A stretch of 64,000 nucleotides of DNA from Streptomyces spinosus (GTDB lineage Bacteria > Actinomycetota > Actinomycetes > Streptomycetales > Streptomycetaceae), in assembly GCF_020400655.1 (NCBI RefSeq), contig NZ_JAINRC010000008.1:62001-126000 (forward strand), written 5' to 3'. Below the pieces are notes generated by a model. It was not told where the DNA came from. It was given only the letters and a program-made list of their open reading frames with translations, and ran no database searches. Below, one piece after another: positions 15,833 through 24,711 of the stretch. A program made the translations under genes and the position numbers. The stretch's first letter is position 1; every line of letters starts with the position of its first letter.

Positions 15833-15859
15833 GTTCGGCCCGATGTCACCGGTGTTACG

Positions 15860-17236
15860 TCACACCTCGGCGTAGCTGAGCCGGGCCTCCGCCTCCGACG
15901 CGGTGGTCGTGGCCGGGACCCGCGCCGCCGTACGACGAAGGTATACGGCCCAGGTGACCACGAAGCAGACGCCGTAGTAGGCGAGGAAGGCGACGAAGGC
16001 GCCCGTGCCGGAGCCGTAGGAGAGGAAGGACTGGCGGAAGGCCAGGTTGATGCCGACGCCGCCGAGCGCGCCGACCGCGCCGATCAGGCCCATGGACGCG
16101 CCGGACAGCCGCCGGGCGTGGGCGACGGCCGCCTCGCCCTCCAGGCCCTCGGCCAGCGCCTTGGCCTGGAAGATGCCGGGGATCATCTTGAACGTCGAGC
16201 CGTTGCCGAGCCCGCTGAGCACGAACAGGACGACGAAGACGGACACGAACAGCGGCAGCGACTTCTGCATGCCGGCCACGATGAGGACGGCGGTGGCGGC
16301 GGCCATGCCGACGTAGTTCCACAGGGTGATGCGGGCGCCGCCGTAGCGGTCGGCGAGCCGGCCGCCGAGGGGGCGGACCAGGGAGCCGAGCAGCGGGCCG
16401 ATGAAGGTGAGGTACGCGGCCTGGAGGGGCGTGCGGCCGAAGCCGTTCGTCAGCACCTGGCCGAAGGCGAAGCTGTAGCCGATGAAGGAGCCGAAGGTGC
16501 CGATGTAGAGCACGGACATGATCCAGGTGTGGGGGTCCCGGGCGGCGTCCCTGGCCGCGCCGGTGTCGTTCCTCACCGAGGCCAGGTTGTCCATGAACAG
16601 CGCGGCGAGCACGGCGGCCACGACGATCAGCGGGATGTAGATGCCGAGCAGTACGCGCGGGCCGCCGCTCGCGCCGATGATCGCGAGGGCGACGAGCTGG
16701 ATGACGGGGACGCCGATGTTGCCGCCGCCCGCGTTGAGACCGAGCGCCCAGCCCTTCTTCCGGAGCGGGAAGAAGGCGTTGATGTTGGTCATGGAGGAGG
16801 CGAAGTTGCCGCCGCCGATGCCGGCCAGCAGACCCACCAGGAGGAAGGCGGAGTACGACGTCCCCGGCTCCATCACCACGAACGCGGCGACGGTCGGGAT
16901 CAGCAGCAGGCTCGCCGAGATGATCGTCCAGTTGCGGCCGCCGAAGACGGCCACGGCGAAGGTGTACGGCACCCGGACGACCGCGCCGACCAGCGTGACC
17001 ACCGACGTCAGCAGGAACTTGTCGGCGGGCGTGAGGCCGTACTCCGGGCCCATGAACAGGACCAGGACCGACCACAGGGTCCACACGGAGAAGCCGATGT
17101 GCTCGGACAGGACGGAGAACCACAGGTTGCGGCGGGCGATCCGCTCGCCGGTCGCCCGCCAGAACGCCTCGTCCTCCGGATCCCAGCGCTCGATCCAGCG
17201 GCCACTGCGACGGGTTGGGGCTGGGCCTGTCATCAC
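15860..17236 (-). CDS. narK: NarK family nitrate/nitrite transporter
   Basis: A 458-residue MFS protein with about twelve TM helices. Two nitrate-signature stretches are clear: GIGGGNFASSMTNINAFFP and the Gly-rich GWALGLNAGGGNIGVP, and SGLGNGSTFKMIP in the second half. The Arg residues that bind nitrate in NarK are plausible at VRVPYTF and VRPLGGR. It imports nitrate or exports nitrite across the cytoplasmic membrane. The N-terminal 35 residues before TM1 contain WIERWDPEDEAFW, common in actinobacterial NarK. The gene is followed by nnaR, and a GlnR-like site lies upstream. Confidence 0.93.
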   Translation of the reverse strand: MMTGPAPTRRSGRWIERWDPEDEAFWRATGERIARRNLWFSVLSEHIGFSVWTLWSVLVLFMGPEYGLTPADKFLLTSVVTLVGAVVRVPYTFAVAVFGGRNWTIISASLLLIPTVAAFVVMEPGTSYSAFLLVGLLAGIGGGNFASSMTNINAFFPLRKKGWALGLNAGGGNIGVPVIQLVALAIIGASGGPRVLLGIYIPLIVVAAVLAALFMDNLASVRNDTGAARDAARDPHTWIMSVLYIGTFGSFIGYSFAFGQVLTNGFGRTPLQAAYLTFIGPLLGSLVRPLGGRLADRYGGARITLWNYVGMAAATAVLIVAGMQKSLPLFVSVFVVLFVLSGLGNGSTFKMIPGIFQAKALAEGLEGEAAVAHARRLSGASMGLIGAVGALGGVGINLAFRQSFLSYGSGTGAFVAFLAYYGVCFVVTWAVYLRRTAARVPATTTASEAEARLSYAEV

Positions 17237-17302
17237 GCCTCCACGGTGCTCCGGCTGCTCGGTCTGCCGACCGCTGACTCAGCCCGAAGGTAGGCAGGAC
17301 GC

Positions 17303-17339
17303 GTTTCCGGCCTGTGGCTGTGGGTCACCGCGAGGGAAC
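17303..17339. promoter_or_regulatory. Candidate GlnR-type boxes upstream of narK
   Basis: GTCAC-N6-GGAAC on the plus strand (17324-17339) and GCCAC-N6-GAAAC on the minus strand (17318-17303) each match the gTnAC-N6-GaAAC GlnR half-site at 9 of 10 defined positions. They lie 67-103 bases before the narK start. Their inverted layout differs from the usual direct repeats, so this is tentative. Confidence 0.3.
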
Positions 17340-17500
17340 GTTGCTCTCACTCGGCGGGGGAGGAGCCGGTGAGGCACGACTCCGGCCCGGGGTGTCCCGA
17401 AGAGCCCACCGCGAGCGTGGCGCGGGGGGTTCCGGTGTCCCCTCCGCGCGGGCACTGTGGGGGAGACCCCGCACGGTTCTGCCCAGGCGGTGACTGGCCC

Positions 17501-18094
17501 ATGGCACTCGGTAGCGCCCCCTCCGCGTCCGCGCCGCGGTTCGACGCCGGGCGGGTGTGCCTGGATCTCCTCGCCACCACGCATCCGGGCGAACGGCTGG
17601 ACGGCGTCGGCGCGTTGTGCGCGTGGATCGGGGGCGCCGGGCTCGTGCCCGACGGTACGGCGCTCGGTCACGCCGACGCCTCCTGGCTGACCGGGTTCCG
17701 GGAACTGCGCGGCTGCGTACGGGTGCTGGTGCGCGGGCCGGGAGCCGGGAGCGGGGCGTCGTACGGGCGGGCGCTCGGGCGCGTGAACGAGCTCGCCCGC
17801 GGCGCGACCCCCGCGCCCGTCGCCGTACCCGCGCAAGGGGGCGGGCTGGTGCGGGAGCTGGCCGGGCCGCCCGGCTCCGCCGCACTGCTCGCGCTCGTCG
17901 CCCGGGACGCCGTCGAGTTGCTCACCGACCCCGTCGCGCGGGCCGCCGTCCGTGAGTGCGAGGGGGACGACTGCCCCCTGCTGTACCTGGACACCTCCCG
18001 GGGCCGGCGCCGGCGCTGGTGTTCCAGCGAGGTGTGCGGGAACCGGGAGCGGGTCGCCCGGCACCGGCGGCGGGCGGCGCCGACGCGGGCCTGA
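17501..18094 (+). CDS. CGNR zinc-finger (ABATE domain) regulator
   Basis: 197 residues. The N-terminal part (FDAGRVCLDLLATTHP, residues about 12-130) is the ABATE ligand-binding-like domain. The C-terminus carries the CGNR zinc finger (CPLLYLDTSRGRRRRWCSS, then EVCGNRERVARHRRR) with three conserved Cys. These proteins are single-component transcription factors found widely in actinobacteria; the ligand is unknown. The ATG at 17501 gives the family N-terminus; Shine-Dalgarno complementarity is weak. It is divergent from narK and followed, after about 230 bases, by the sigma factor gene. Confidence 0.85.
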   Translation: MALGSAPSASAPRFDAGRVCLDLLATTHPGERLDGVGALCAWIGGAGLVPDGTALGHADASWLTGFRELRGCVRVLVRGPGAGSGASYGRALGRVNELARGATPAPVAVPAQGGGLVRELAGPPGSAALLALVARDAVELLTDPVARAAVRECEGDDCPLLYLDTSRGRRRRWCSSEVCGNRERVARHRRRAAPTRA

Positions 18095-18328
18095 GGGCGG
18101 AGTGATTTCCGCTACACCGGGTTCGGGTGCCCCGTACACGGGGATCTTCCGGCGACCCCGTCCACGTGTCGGAGATGTGAAGATCGAGCGGTGGGAATGT
18201 GCGCGCATGTCCCGCTCGTCACGTCGACCTCAAGAAATCTGTCACTCCGGTTTGAACACCGGGCCGCCCCCGTCCGTACGGGTGGGCGAGCGACCGACTG
18301 GGGGAACCCCCGGACACCGGAGGTGGGC

Positions 18329-18907
18329 GTGCGCAAGGATGCGGCCGTGGCCAATGAACGTGGAGCGAGGGCCCGACATCGCATGTCCTCACAGCCCTCG
18401 GAGCCGGATGAGGAGCTGATGCGTGCGCTGTACCGGGAGCACGCCGGACCCCTGCTCGCGTACGTCCTGCGGCTGGTCGCCGGTGACCGGCAGCGCGCCG
18501 AGGACGTCGTACAGGAAACGCTCATCCGTGCCTGGAAGAACGCCGGTCAGCTCAATCGGGCGACCGGTTCGGTACGCCCCTGGCTGGTGACGGTCGCGCG
18601 CCGCATCGTCATCGACGGCCACCGCAGCCGGCAGGCCCGGCCGCAGGAGGTCGATCCGTCGCCGCTGGAGGTCATCCCCGCGGAGGACGAGATCGACAAG
18701 GCGCTGTGGCTGATGACGCTGTCGGACGCGCTCGACGACCTGACCCCGGCCCACCGGGAGGTGCTCGTCGAGACGTACTTCAAGGGGCGTACCGTCAATG
18801 AGGCGGCCGAAACACTGGGCATACCGAGCGGAACGGTCCGTTCCCGGGTGTTCTACGCCCTGCGGTCGATGAAGCTGGCACTGGAGGAGCGGGGGGTGAC
18901 GGCGTGA
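18329..18907 (+). CDS. sigU: ECF sigma factor (SigU-like)
   Basis: 192 residues. Region 2 (LYREHAGPLLAYVLRLV, AEDVVQETLIRAWKN) and region 4 (LTPAHREVLVETYFKG, NEAAETLGIPSGTVRSRV) are complete, and no extra C-terminal domain is present. The GTG at 18329 has GGAGG 5 bases upstream; an internal ATG at 18384 is an alternative. The stop overlaps the start of a ZAS-type anti-sigma gene. From position and sequence I take it as the orthologue of S. coelicolor SigU (SCO2954), whose partner is RsuA. No clear ECF promoter could be picked in the 234-base region upstream. Confidence 0.88.
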   Translation: MRKDAAVANERGARARHRMSSQPSEPDEELMRALYREHAGPLLAYVLRLVAGDRQRAEDVVQETLIRAWKNAGQLNRATGSVRPWLVTVARRIVIDGHRSRQARPQEVDPSPLEVIPAEDEIDKALWLMTLSDALDDLTPAHREVLVETYFKGRTVNEAAETLGIPSGTVRSRVFYALRSMKLALEERGVTA

Positions 18908-19737
18908 TGAGCAGCGGGTACGGGGGGATGCAGGGATTCGGACCGGGTGGTCCGGGTATGTCTGGGCCCATGAGCCCCAGTCAGGGATCTTCGGTGCCGA
19001 GCGAGCACGAGACCGTCGGCGCCTACGCCCTCGGCATCCTCGACGACGCCGAGGCAACCGCTTTCGAGGCGCATCTCGCCGGCTGCGAGTGGTGCGCCCA
19101 GCAGCTTGACGAGCTGGCCGGGATGGAGCCGATGCTGGCCGCGCTCGCGGACCTGCCGGGCTCCGGCAGCACGCCCGCGATCGGCGAGTCGCTGTCCGCG
19201 AAACCCAGCCCGCGGCTGGTGGAGAAGCTGGTCGACGAGGTCGCCGAGAAGCGCGCCCAGAAGCGCCGGCGCGGCTTCTACATGATCGCTGCGGCGGCGG
19301 CGCTGATCATCGCCGGGCCGCTGGCGGCGGTGGCGGTCGACGGCGGCTCGGACAACGGCGGGCAGGTCACCGCCACGCCGGCCCAGGCGACCTTCCGGAC
19401 CCTGTCCGACAAGAAGTCCGCGACGGACGCGTCGACCCACGTCAGCGCCACCGTCGCCATGGCGGGGAAGGACTGGGGCACCCAGGCGGTGCTGGAGCTG
19501 AAGAACGTCAAGGGCCCGCTGAAGTGCTCCCTGGTGCTCGTCGCCAAGAACGGGCAGCGCGTGACCATGTCGTCGTGGTCCGTGCCCGACTGGGGGTACG
19601 GCGTTCCGGGCGCCAAGACCGAGCAGTCGAAGCAACCGCTGTACATCGGCGGGGCCGCGGCCTTCCAGCCCAACGAGATCGACCACTTCGAGGTGGTCAC
19701 GTTCGAGGGCAAGAAGCTCGTCCAGGTGGACGCGTAG
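18904..19737 (+). CDS. rsuA: Anti-sigma factor with ZAS zinc-binding motif (RsuA-like)
   Basis: 277 residues. A Gly/Met-rich start of about 35 residues leads to a ZAS domain with HLAGCEWC (H-x3-C-x2-C) near residue 58-65. A TM helix follows RAQKRRRGF at about 122-143, and the rest is an extracytoplasmic domain of RskA type. The start is GTG 18904 or ATG 18907; both overlap the sigma stop, so the pair is coupled. It should hold the sigma factor at the membrane and release it on a signal, probably through regulated proteolysis. Confidence 0.88.
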   Translation: MMSSGYGGMQGFGPGGPGMSGPMSPSQGSSVPSEHETVGAYALGILDDAEATAFEAHLAGCEWCAQQLDELAGMEPMLAALADLPGSGSTPAIGESLSAKPSPRLVEKLVDEVAEKRAQKRRRGFYMIAAAAALIIAGPLAAVAVDGGSDNGGQVTATPAQATFRTLSDKKSATDASTHVSATVAMAGKDWGTQAVLELKNVKGPLKCSLVLVAKNGQRVTMSSWSVPDWGYGVPGAKTEQSKQPLYIGGAAAFQPNEIDHFEVVTFEGKKLVQVDA

Positions 19738-19806
19738 CCGACGTAGCTTCGACGGGCCCCCTTCGCGTACGGTTGACGGCTGCCCAGCACGTCAGAAGGG
19801 GGCCCG

Positions 19807-22140
19807 GTGGCCGCTCAGGTTCAGCAGTCCGCGGTCGGCTCGGTACAGGACGCACCCGATTCCGTCCGCGACCGGGAGATCAGCGTCGAGCAGGAACACC
19901 TGGACCGGGTGTACCAGCGCCTGGAGGAGAAGATCCACGAGGCCGAGTTCCTGATGCACGACGCGGCCCAACGCGGCCAGGTGGGCACCCCGGGCGCGCT
20001 CGCCGAACGGGACGCCCAGGTCTTCAGGGCCGGCATCCACCTCAACCGGCTCAACAACGAGTTCGAGGACTTCCTCTTCGGACGCATCGACCTGCTGCCC
20101 GGCAAGGACGGCAAGAAGGGGCCCGACGGGGCCTACACCGCGGTCGAGCCGGCCGAGGGGGCCGTGCGGCCGGACAACACCGCCGACATCGCCGAGACGC
20201 TGCACATCGGCCGTATCGGCGTCCTGGACGAGGACTACTCGCCGCTGGTCATCGACTGGCGCGCCCCCGCCGCCGCCCCCTTCTACCGGGCCACCCCCGT
20301 GGAGCCGGGACGGGTGGTGCGGCGCCGGGTCATCCGCTCCAAGGGCCGCCGGGTCCTCGGCGTGGAAGACGACCTGATGCGGCCCGAGCTGACGGCCTTC
20401 CTCGACGGCGACGCGCTGCCCGTCATCGGCGACGGCGCCCTGATGGCCGCGCTCGGCCAGGCCCGCGGCCACACCATGCGGGACATCGTCTCGTCCATCC
20501 AGGCCGAGCAGGACATGGTCATCCGGGCCCCCGCCGCCTCCGTCACCTACGTGGAGGGCGGCCCGGGCACCGGCAAGACCGCCGTCGCCCTGCACCGCGC
20601 GGCCTACCTGCTCTACCAGGACCGCAGACGCTACGCCGGCGGCATCCTCATCGTCTCCCCGACCCCGCTGCTCGTCGCCTACACCGAGGGCGTGCTGCCC
20701 TCGCTCGGCGAGGAGGGCCAGGTCGCGATCCGCGCGATCGGCTCGCTGGTCGACGGCGCGGAGGCCACGCTGTACGACTCCCCGGCCGTGGCCCGCGCCA
20801 AGGGCTCGTACCGGATGCTGAAGGTGCTGCGGAAGGCCGCCCGGGGCGCGCTGGAACTGGGGCCGGCCGCCGCGGAGGGCGACACCGTCACCGGCCCGCC
20901 CGCCCGGCTCCGGGTCGTCGCCTTCGGGCGCCGGCTCGAACTGGAGGCCGACGAGCTGGGACGCGTCCGCCGTACCGCCCTCGGCGGCACCGCGCCCGTC
21001 AACCTGCTCCGCCCACGCGCCCGCAAACTGCTCCTGGACGCCCTGTGGGAGCGCTCCGGCGCCGCCACCCGCCACACCGACCCCGAGCTGGCCGCCGAAC
21101 TGCGCTCCTCCTTCGACGAGGACGTCACCGGCGAGGACTCCTTCATCGCGTTCCTCGACGCCTGGTGGCCCGAGCTGACCCCGAGGGCCGTGCTCGCCGC
21201 CATGGCCGACGAGAAGCGGCTCGGCCGCTGGGCCCGGCGGATCCTGAACCCCGGGGAGGTCCGCAAGGTCGCCCGTTCGCTCAGGCGGGACGGGTACTCG
21301 GTGCACGACATCGCCATGCTCGACGAGCTCCAGGCGGTCCTCGGCGCCCCGGCCCGGCCGCGCAGGAAGCGGGAGCTGGACCCGCTGGACCAGCTCACCG
21401 GCCTGGAGGAGCTGATGCCGGTGCGCGAGGAGTCGCAGCGGGAGCGGGCCGAGCGGCTGGCGCAGGAGCGCACCGAGTACGCGCACGTCATCGTGGACGA
21501 GGCGCAGGACCTCACGCCGATGCAGTGGCGCATGGTCGGCCGTCGCGGCCGGCACGCCACCTGGACGGTCGTCGGCGACCCGGCGCAGTCCTCCTGGTCC
21601 GACCCGGACGAGGCGGCCGAGGCCCGTGACGAGGCCCTCGGCACCCGGCCCCGGCGCCGCTTCCAGCTCACCGTGAACTACCGCAACCCGGCCGAGATCG
21701 CCGAGCTGGCCGCCAAGGTGCTGGCGCTCGCCATGCCCGGCTCCGAGGCCCCGTCGGCCGTCCGGTCCACCGGCGTCGAGCCGCGCTTCACGGTCGTGCG
21801 CGACTCGCTGGAGAAGACCGCGCGCGCGGAGGCGGAGCGGCTGCTCGCCCTCGTGGACGGCACGGTCGGCGTGGTCGTCGCGATGAACCGGCGCGAGGAG
21901 GCCCGGCGCTGGCTGGCCGGGCTCGGCGACCGGGTGGTGGCCCTCGGCAGCCTGGAGGCCAAGGGCCTGGAGTACGACGCGACGGTCGTCGTCTCGCCCG
22001 CGGAGATCGCCGACGAGTCGCCGGCCGGCCTGCGCGTGCTCTACGTGGCGCTGACCCGGGCCACCCAGCAGCTGACGGTGGTGTCGGGGGAGCGGGACGT
22101 GCCGGACGCGGCGGGCGTCCCGGATCTGCTCAGGGACTGA
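19807..22140 (+). CDS. helD: HelD-type UvrD/Rep family ATPase
   Basis: 777 residues. An N-terminal coiled coil (about 20-75) typical of HelD is followed by the 1A domain with Walker A GGPGTGKTA near residue 250, DEAQD in VIVDEAQDLTPMQW near 565 and C-terminal motifs (LTVNYRNPAEI, SLEAKGLEYDATVVV, LYVALTRATQQL). HelD proteins bind RNA polymerase and use ATP to free stalled complexes; related streptomycete HelR proteins give rifampicin tolerance. The sequence does not tell which subclass this is. The GTG start follows ACGTCAGAAGGGGGCCCG, a good Shine-Dalgarno. It is 69 bases downstream of the anti-sigma gene. Confidence 0.88.
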   Translation: MAAQVQQSAVGSVQDAPDSVRDREISVEQEHLDRVYQRLEEKIHEAEFLMHDAAQRGQVGTPGALAERDAQVFRAGIHLNRLNNEFEDFLFGRIDLLPGKDGKKGPDGAYTAVEPAEGAVRPDNTADIAETLHIGRIGVLDEDYSPLVIDWRAPAAAPFYRATPVEPGRVVRRRVIRSKGRRVLGVEDDLMRPELTAFLDGDALPVIGDGALMAALGQARGHTMRDIVSSIQAEQDMVIRAPAASVTYVEGGPGTGKTAVALHRAAYLLYQDRRRYAGGILIVSPTPLLVAYTEGVLPSLGEEGQVAIRAIGSLVDGAEATLYDSPAVARAKGSYRMLKVLRKAARGALELGPAAAEGDTVTGPPARLRVVAFGRRLELEADELGRVRRTALGGTAPVNLLRPRARKLLLDALWERSGAATRHTDPELAAELRSSFDEDVTGEDSFIAFLDAWWPELTPRAVLAAMADEKRLGRWARRILNPGEVRKVARSLRRDGYSVHDIAMLDELQAVLGAPARPRRKRELDPLDQLTGLEELMPVREESQRERAERLAQERTEYAHVIVDEAQDLTPMQWRMVGRRGRHATWTVVGDPAQSSWSDPDEAAEARDEALGTRPRRRFQLTVNYRNPAEIAELAAKVLALAMPGSEAPSAVRSTGVEPRFTVVRDSLEKTARAEAERLLALVDGTVGVVVAMNRREEARRWLAGLGDRVVALGSLEAKGLEYDATVVVSPAEIADESPAGLRVLYVALTRATQQLTVVSGERDVPDAAGVPDLLRD

Positions 22141-22261
22141 ACCCGCGGTCCGGGAATGGCCTTGCGGCATCCGTTTGTTAGCCTTGGTGTGGCACCGGCC
22201 CGATCCAAGCCCCCGGGCCCAACCTTCGTCCCTCAGAGGGACCACTTGCCGCGAGGCGAGC

Positions 22262-22288
22262 ATGGCGGGTCGGTGTCATAGCGTGTGA
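22262..22288 (+). CDS. Possible leader peptide MAGRCHSV
   Basis: An eight-residue ORF, ATG at 22262, TGA at 22286-22288, preceded by GCGAGGCGAGC. Its stop codon ends exactly where the terminator stem begins, the geometry expected of a translated attenuator. The peptide has Arg, Cys and His. It is not proven to be translated. Confidence 0.3.
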   Translation: MAGRCHSV

Positions 22289-22328
22289 GAGACCCACGTC
22301 ACCACAGTGACGTGGGTCTCTTTCTTTG
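22288..22328 (+). terminator. Strong intrinsic terminator
   Basis: A perfect 15-bp stem (AGAGACCCACGTCAC/GTGACGTGGGTCTCT) with a CACA loop, followed by TTTCTTT. It ends helD transcription or a short leader RNA. Confidence 0.9.
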
Positions 22329-22517
22329 CCTCGCGCGCCTCTTTCCCCGGCTGATCGATTCTCGTATGGTGGAAGTCGTTTTCCGAAAACAGCGCCCGCC
22401 GGCGAACCCCGCGTGAACACAACGTCCGCAACCCGGGGCGAGTACCACGTACTCGGCGGTAGGTGCGACGATCGGACGGCACAACTCGCTACACGGTGAA
22501 AGCAGAGGAAGTCGGCC

Positions 22518-23933
22518 ATGGCAACGGCGCCCAGCGTCTCCTACTCGATGACGATCCGGCTGGAGGTGCCCGCGAGCGGAACCGCCGTCTCGCAGCTCAC
22601 CACCGCCGTGGAGTCCTCCGGAGGCTCGGTGACCGGCCTCGACGTCACCGCGTCCGGCCACGAGAAGCTCCGCATCGACGTCACCATCGCGGCCACCTCG
22701 ACGGCCCACGCCGAGGAGATCGTCGAGAAGCTGCGCGGCATCGAGGGCGTCACGCTGGGCAAGGTCTCGGACCGTACGTTCCTCATGCACCTCGGCGGCA
22801 AGATCGAGATGGCGTCGAAGCACCCCATCCGCAACCGTGACGACCTCTCCATGGTCTACACGCCCGGCGTGGCCCGGGTCTGCATGGCCATCGCCGAGAA
22901 CCCCGAGGACGCCCGCCGCCTCACCATCAAGCGCAACTCCGTTGCGGTCGTGACGGACGGCTCCGCCGTGCTCGGCCTCGGCAACATCGGCCCCAAGGCC
23001 GCGCTGCCGGTCATGGAGGGCAAGGCGGCCCTGTTCAAGCGCTTCGCCGGCATCGACGCCTGGCCGATCTGCCTGGACACCCAGGACACCGACGCCATCG
23101 TGGAGATCGTCAAGGCGATCGCCCCCGGCTTCGCCGGCATCAACCTGGAGGACATCTCCGCGCCGCGCTGCTTCGAGATCGAGGCCCGGCTGCGCGAGGC
23201 CCTCGACATCCCCGTCTTCCACGACGACCAGCACGGCACCGCCATCGTCGTGCTCGCCGCGCTCACCAACGCCCTGCGTGTCACCAGCAAGGCGATCGAG
23301 AACATCCGGGTCGTCATGTCCGGCGCCGGCGCGGCCGGCACGGCCATCCTCAAGCTGCTGATCGCCGCCGGTGTGAAGAACGCCGTCGTCGCCGACATCC
23401 ACGGGGTCGTGCACGCCGGCCGCGAGGACCTGGTGAACGCCCCGGCCGACTCGCCGCTGCGCTGGATCGCCGACAACACCAACCCCGAGGGCCTCACCGG
23501 CACCCTGAAGGAGGCCGTGCGCGACGCCGACGTCTTCATCGGCGTCTCCGCCCCGAACCTCCTGGACGGCGCCGACGTGGCCGCCATGGCCGAGGGTGCC
23601 ATCGTGTTCGCGCTCGCGAACCCGGACCCCGAGGTCGACCCGGCGGTCGCCCGGCAGACCGCGGCCGTCGTGGCCACCGGCCGCTCCGACTTCCCGAACC
23701 AGATCAACAACGTCCTCGTCTTCCCGGGCGTCTTCCGCGGCCTGCTGGACGCCCAGTCCCGCACGGTCAACACCGAGATGATGCTCGCCGCCGCGAAGGC
23801 CCTCGCCGACGTGGTGACCGAGGACGAGCTGAACCCGAACTACATCATCCCGAGCGTCTTCAACGACAAGGTCGCGGGCGCCGTGGCCGGGGCGGTCCGC
23901 GAGGCCGCCAAGGCGGCCGGGGCGACCGTCTGA
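22518..23933 (+). CDS. NAD-dependent malic enzyme with N-terminal ACT-like domain
   Basis: 471 residues. Residues 1-88 look like an ACT regulatory domain (YSMTIRLEVPASG, VSQLTTAVESSGGSV). The malic enzyme catalytic part follows: YTPGVARVC, VVTDGSAVLGLGNIGP, FHDDQHGTA (metal ligands) and the NAD-binding VVMSGAGAAGTAIL, then ANPDPEV and SDFPNQINN. It decarboxylates malate to pyruvate. From memory the S. coelicolor orthologue SCO2951 uses NAD. It has its own region upstream with a terminator and a possible promoter. Confidence 0.93.
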   Translation: MATAPSVSYSMTIRLEVPASGTAVSQLTTAVESSGGSVTGLDVTASGHEKLRIDVTIAATSTAHAEEIVEKLRGIEGVTLGKVSDRTFLMHLGGKIEMASKHPIRNRDDLSMVYTPGVARVCMAIAENPEDARRLTIKRNSVAVVTDGSAVLGLGNIGPKAALPVMEGKAALFKRFAGIDAWPICLDTQDTDAIVEIVKAIAPGFAGINLEDISAPRCFEIEARLREALDIPVFHDDQHGTAIVVLAALTNALRVTSKAIENIRVVMSGAGAAGTAILKLLIAAGVKNAVVADIHGVVHAGREDLVNAPADSPLRWIADNTNPEGLTGTLKEAVRDADVFIGVSAPNLLDGADVAAMAEGAIVFALANPDPEVDPAVARQTAAVVATGRSDFPNQINNVLVFPGVFRGLLDAQSRTVNTEMMLAAAKALADVVTEDELNPNYIIPSVFNDKVAGAVAGAVREAAKAAGATV

Positions 23934-24255
23934 TCAGGGCGTGCCGTAATGTGCAGGGGGCTGTGAGCATCACCACGGCGGCCCCCCGCACCGGCGCGTC
24001 GTGGAACCCCGCGATGCCGGCTGCGCTCTAGGGTGACGGCCGAGCAGGCGCTTTTCGTGCGACTCCCCAGGGTGTTCTCACGACTCCTACGGGTGCCGGA
24101 TTGGCTTTCCCGCCGCAGGTAGGGGCAGGATGCTCCCCCAGGGACTTAGTCCCAGGGGGCACCCCCAAGGGCGCGAGCGCATCGGCATCGCAGTGCCTCG
24201 GGCGGCTCCGCCGCGTGGCACACCCCAACGGCAAGAAAAATACGGGAGTAACAAC
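23934..24255. other. Intergenic region before the HU gene
   Basis: 322 bases without a gene. The notable element is a hairpin at 24135-24159 (CCCCC-a-GGGAC-tta-GTCCC-a-GGGGG), a sequence type I recall as a dispersed repeat in Streptomyces. The HU promoter should be here but is not obvious. GGGAG lies about 8 bases before the HU ATG. Confidence 0.45.
24135..24159. repeat. REP-like hairpin
   Basis: Two stacked inverted repeats with an A-A mismatch form one long hairpin. It may act as a terminator for the malic enzyme gene or be a dispersed palindromic repeat. Confidence 0.45.
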
Positions 24256-24537
24256 ATGAACCGCAGTGAGCTGGTGGCCGCGCTGGCCGACCGTGCCGAG
24301 GTGACCCGCAAGGACGCCGACGCCGTGCTGGCCGCGTTCGCCGAGACCGTCGGCGAGATCGTCGCCAAGGGCGACGAGAAGGTCACCATCCCCGGCTTCC
24401 TGACCTTCGAGCGCACCCACCGTGCCGCTCGCACCGCGCGCAACCCGCAGACCGGCGAGCCCATCAACATCCCGGCCGGCTTCAGCGTGAAGGTCACCGC
24501 GGGCTCCAAGCTCAAGGAAGCCGCCAAGGGCAAGTAA
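24256..24537 (+). CDS. hup: DNA-binding protein HU
   Basis: 93 residues, a standard single-domain HU. MNRSELVAALADRAEVTRKDA begins the dimerisation helices (split here only for reading) and RTARNPQTGEPINIPA is the DNA-intercalating arm with its Pro. There is no Lys/Ala-rich C-terminal tail, so this is the short HU paralogue of Streptomyces (HupA type), not HupS. It compacts the nucleoid. The ATG follows GGGAGTAACAAC. Confidence 0.95.
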   Translation: MNRSELVAALADRAEVTRKDADAVLAAFAETVGEIVAKGDEKVTIPGFLTFERTHRAARTARNPQTGEPINIPAGFSVKVTAGSKLKEAAKGK

Positions 24538-24665
24538 GCGCCCCGCTTCGGCGCCGGTCCACTGGAGCGCCGTGGCACGGAGCGCCGTGGGTGACTGCGG
24601 GCCCGCTGTGGCCGGCCACGCAGTTCCCCGCGCCCCTTACCGGGGGCGCGACGCCGCAGACGTCA

Positions 24666-24697
24666 AAGGGCGGCCCCCCGGCCGGGGGGCCGCCCTT
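24666..24697. terminator. Bidirectional terminator between hup and murA
   Basis: A perfect 14-bp stem (AAGGGCGGCCCCCC/GGGGGGCCGCCCTT) with a GGCC loop between convergent genes. Confidence 0.85.
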
Positions 24698-24711
24698 CGG
24701 CGTGCGTGCGC

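Larger units (their letters stand above)
22141..22517 (+). other. Structured leader or small RNA region between helD and the malic enzyme gene
   Basis: 377 bases without a large gene. Two small hairpins come first (GTCCCT-cag-AGGGAC near 22230, CTTGCC-gcga-GGCGAG near 22247), then a nine-codon ORF (22262-22288) and a very strong terminator (22288-22328). Beyond it lie a possible -10 TATGGT (22365-22370) and a dyad GTTTTC-c-GAAAAC near 22379 that may belong to the malic enzyme promoter. Confidence 0.5.

Noticed and set aside
19792..22263. 823-codon frame opposite helD
   Set aside because: Covers the whole HelD gene in antisense; its composition is typical of a shadow frame and it lacks any motif.
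24130..24255. N-terminal extension of HU starting at 24130
   Set aside because: It would run through the REP-like hairpin; the ATG at 24256 has a Shine-Dalgarno sequence and gives the exact HU length.
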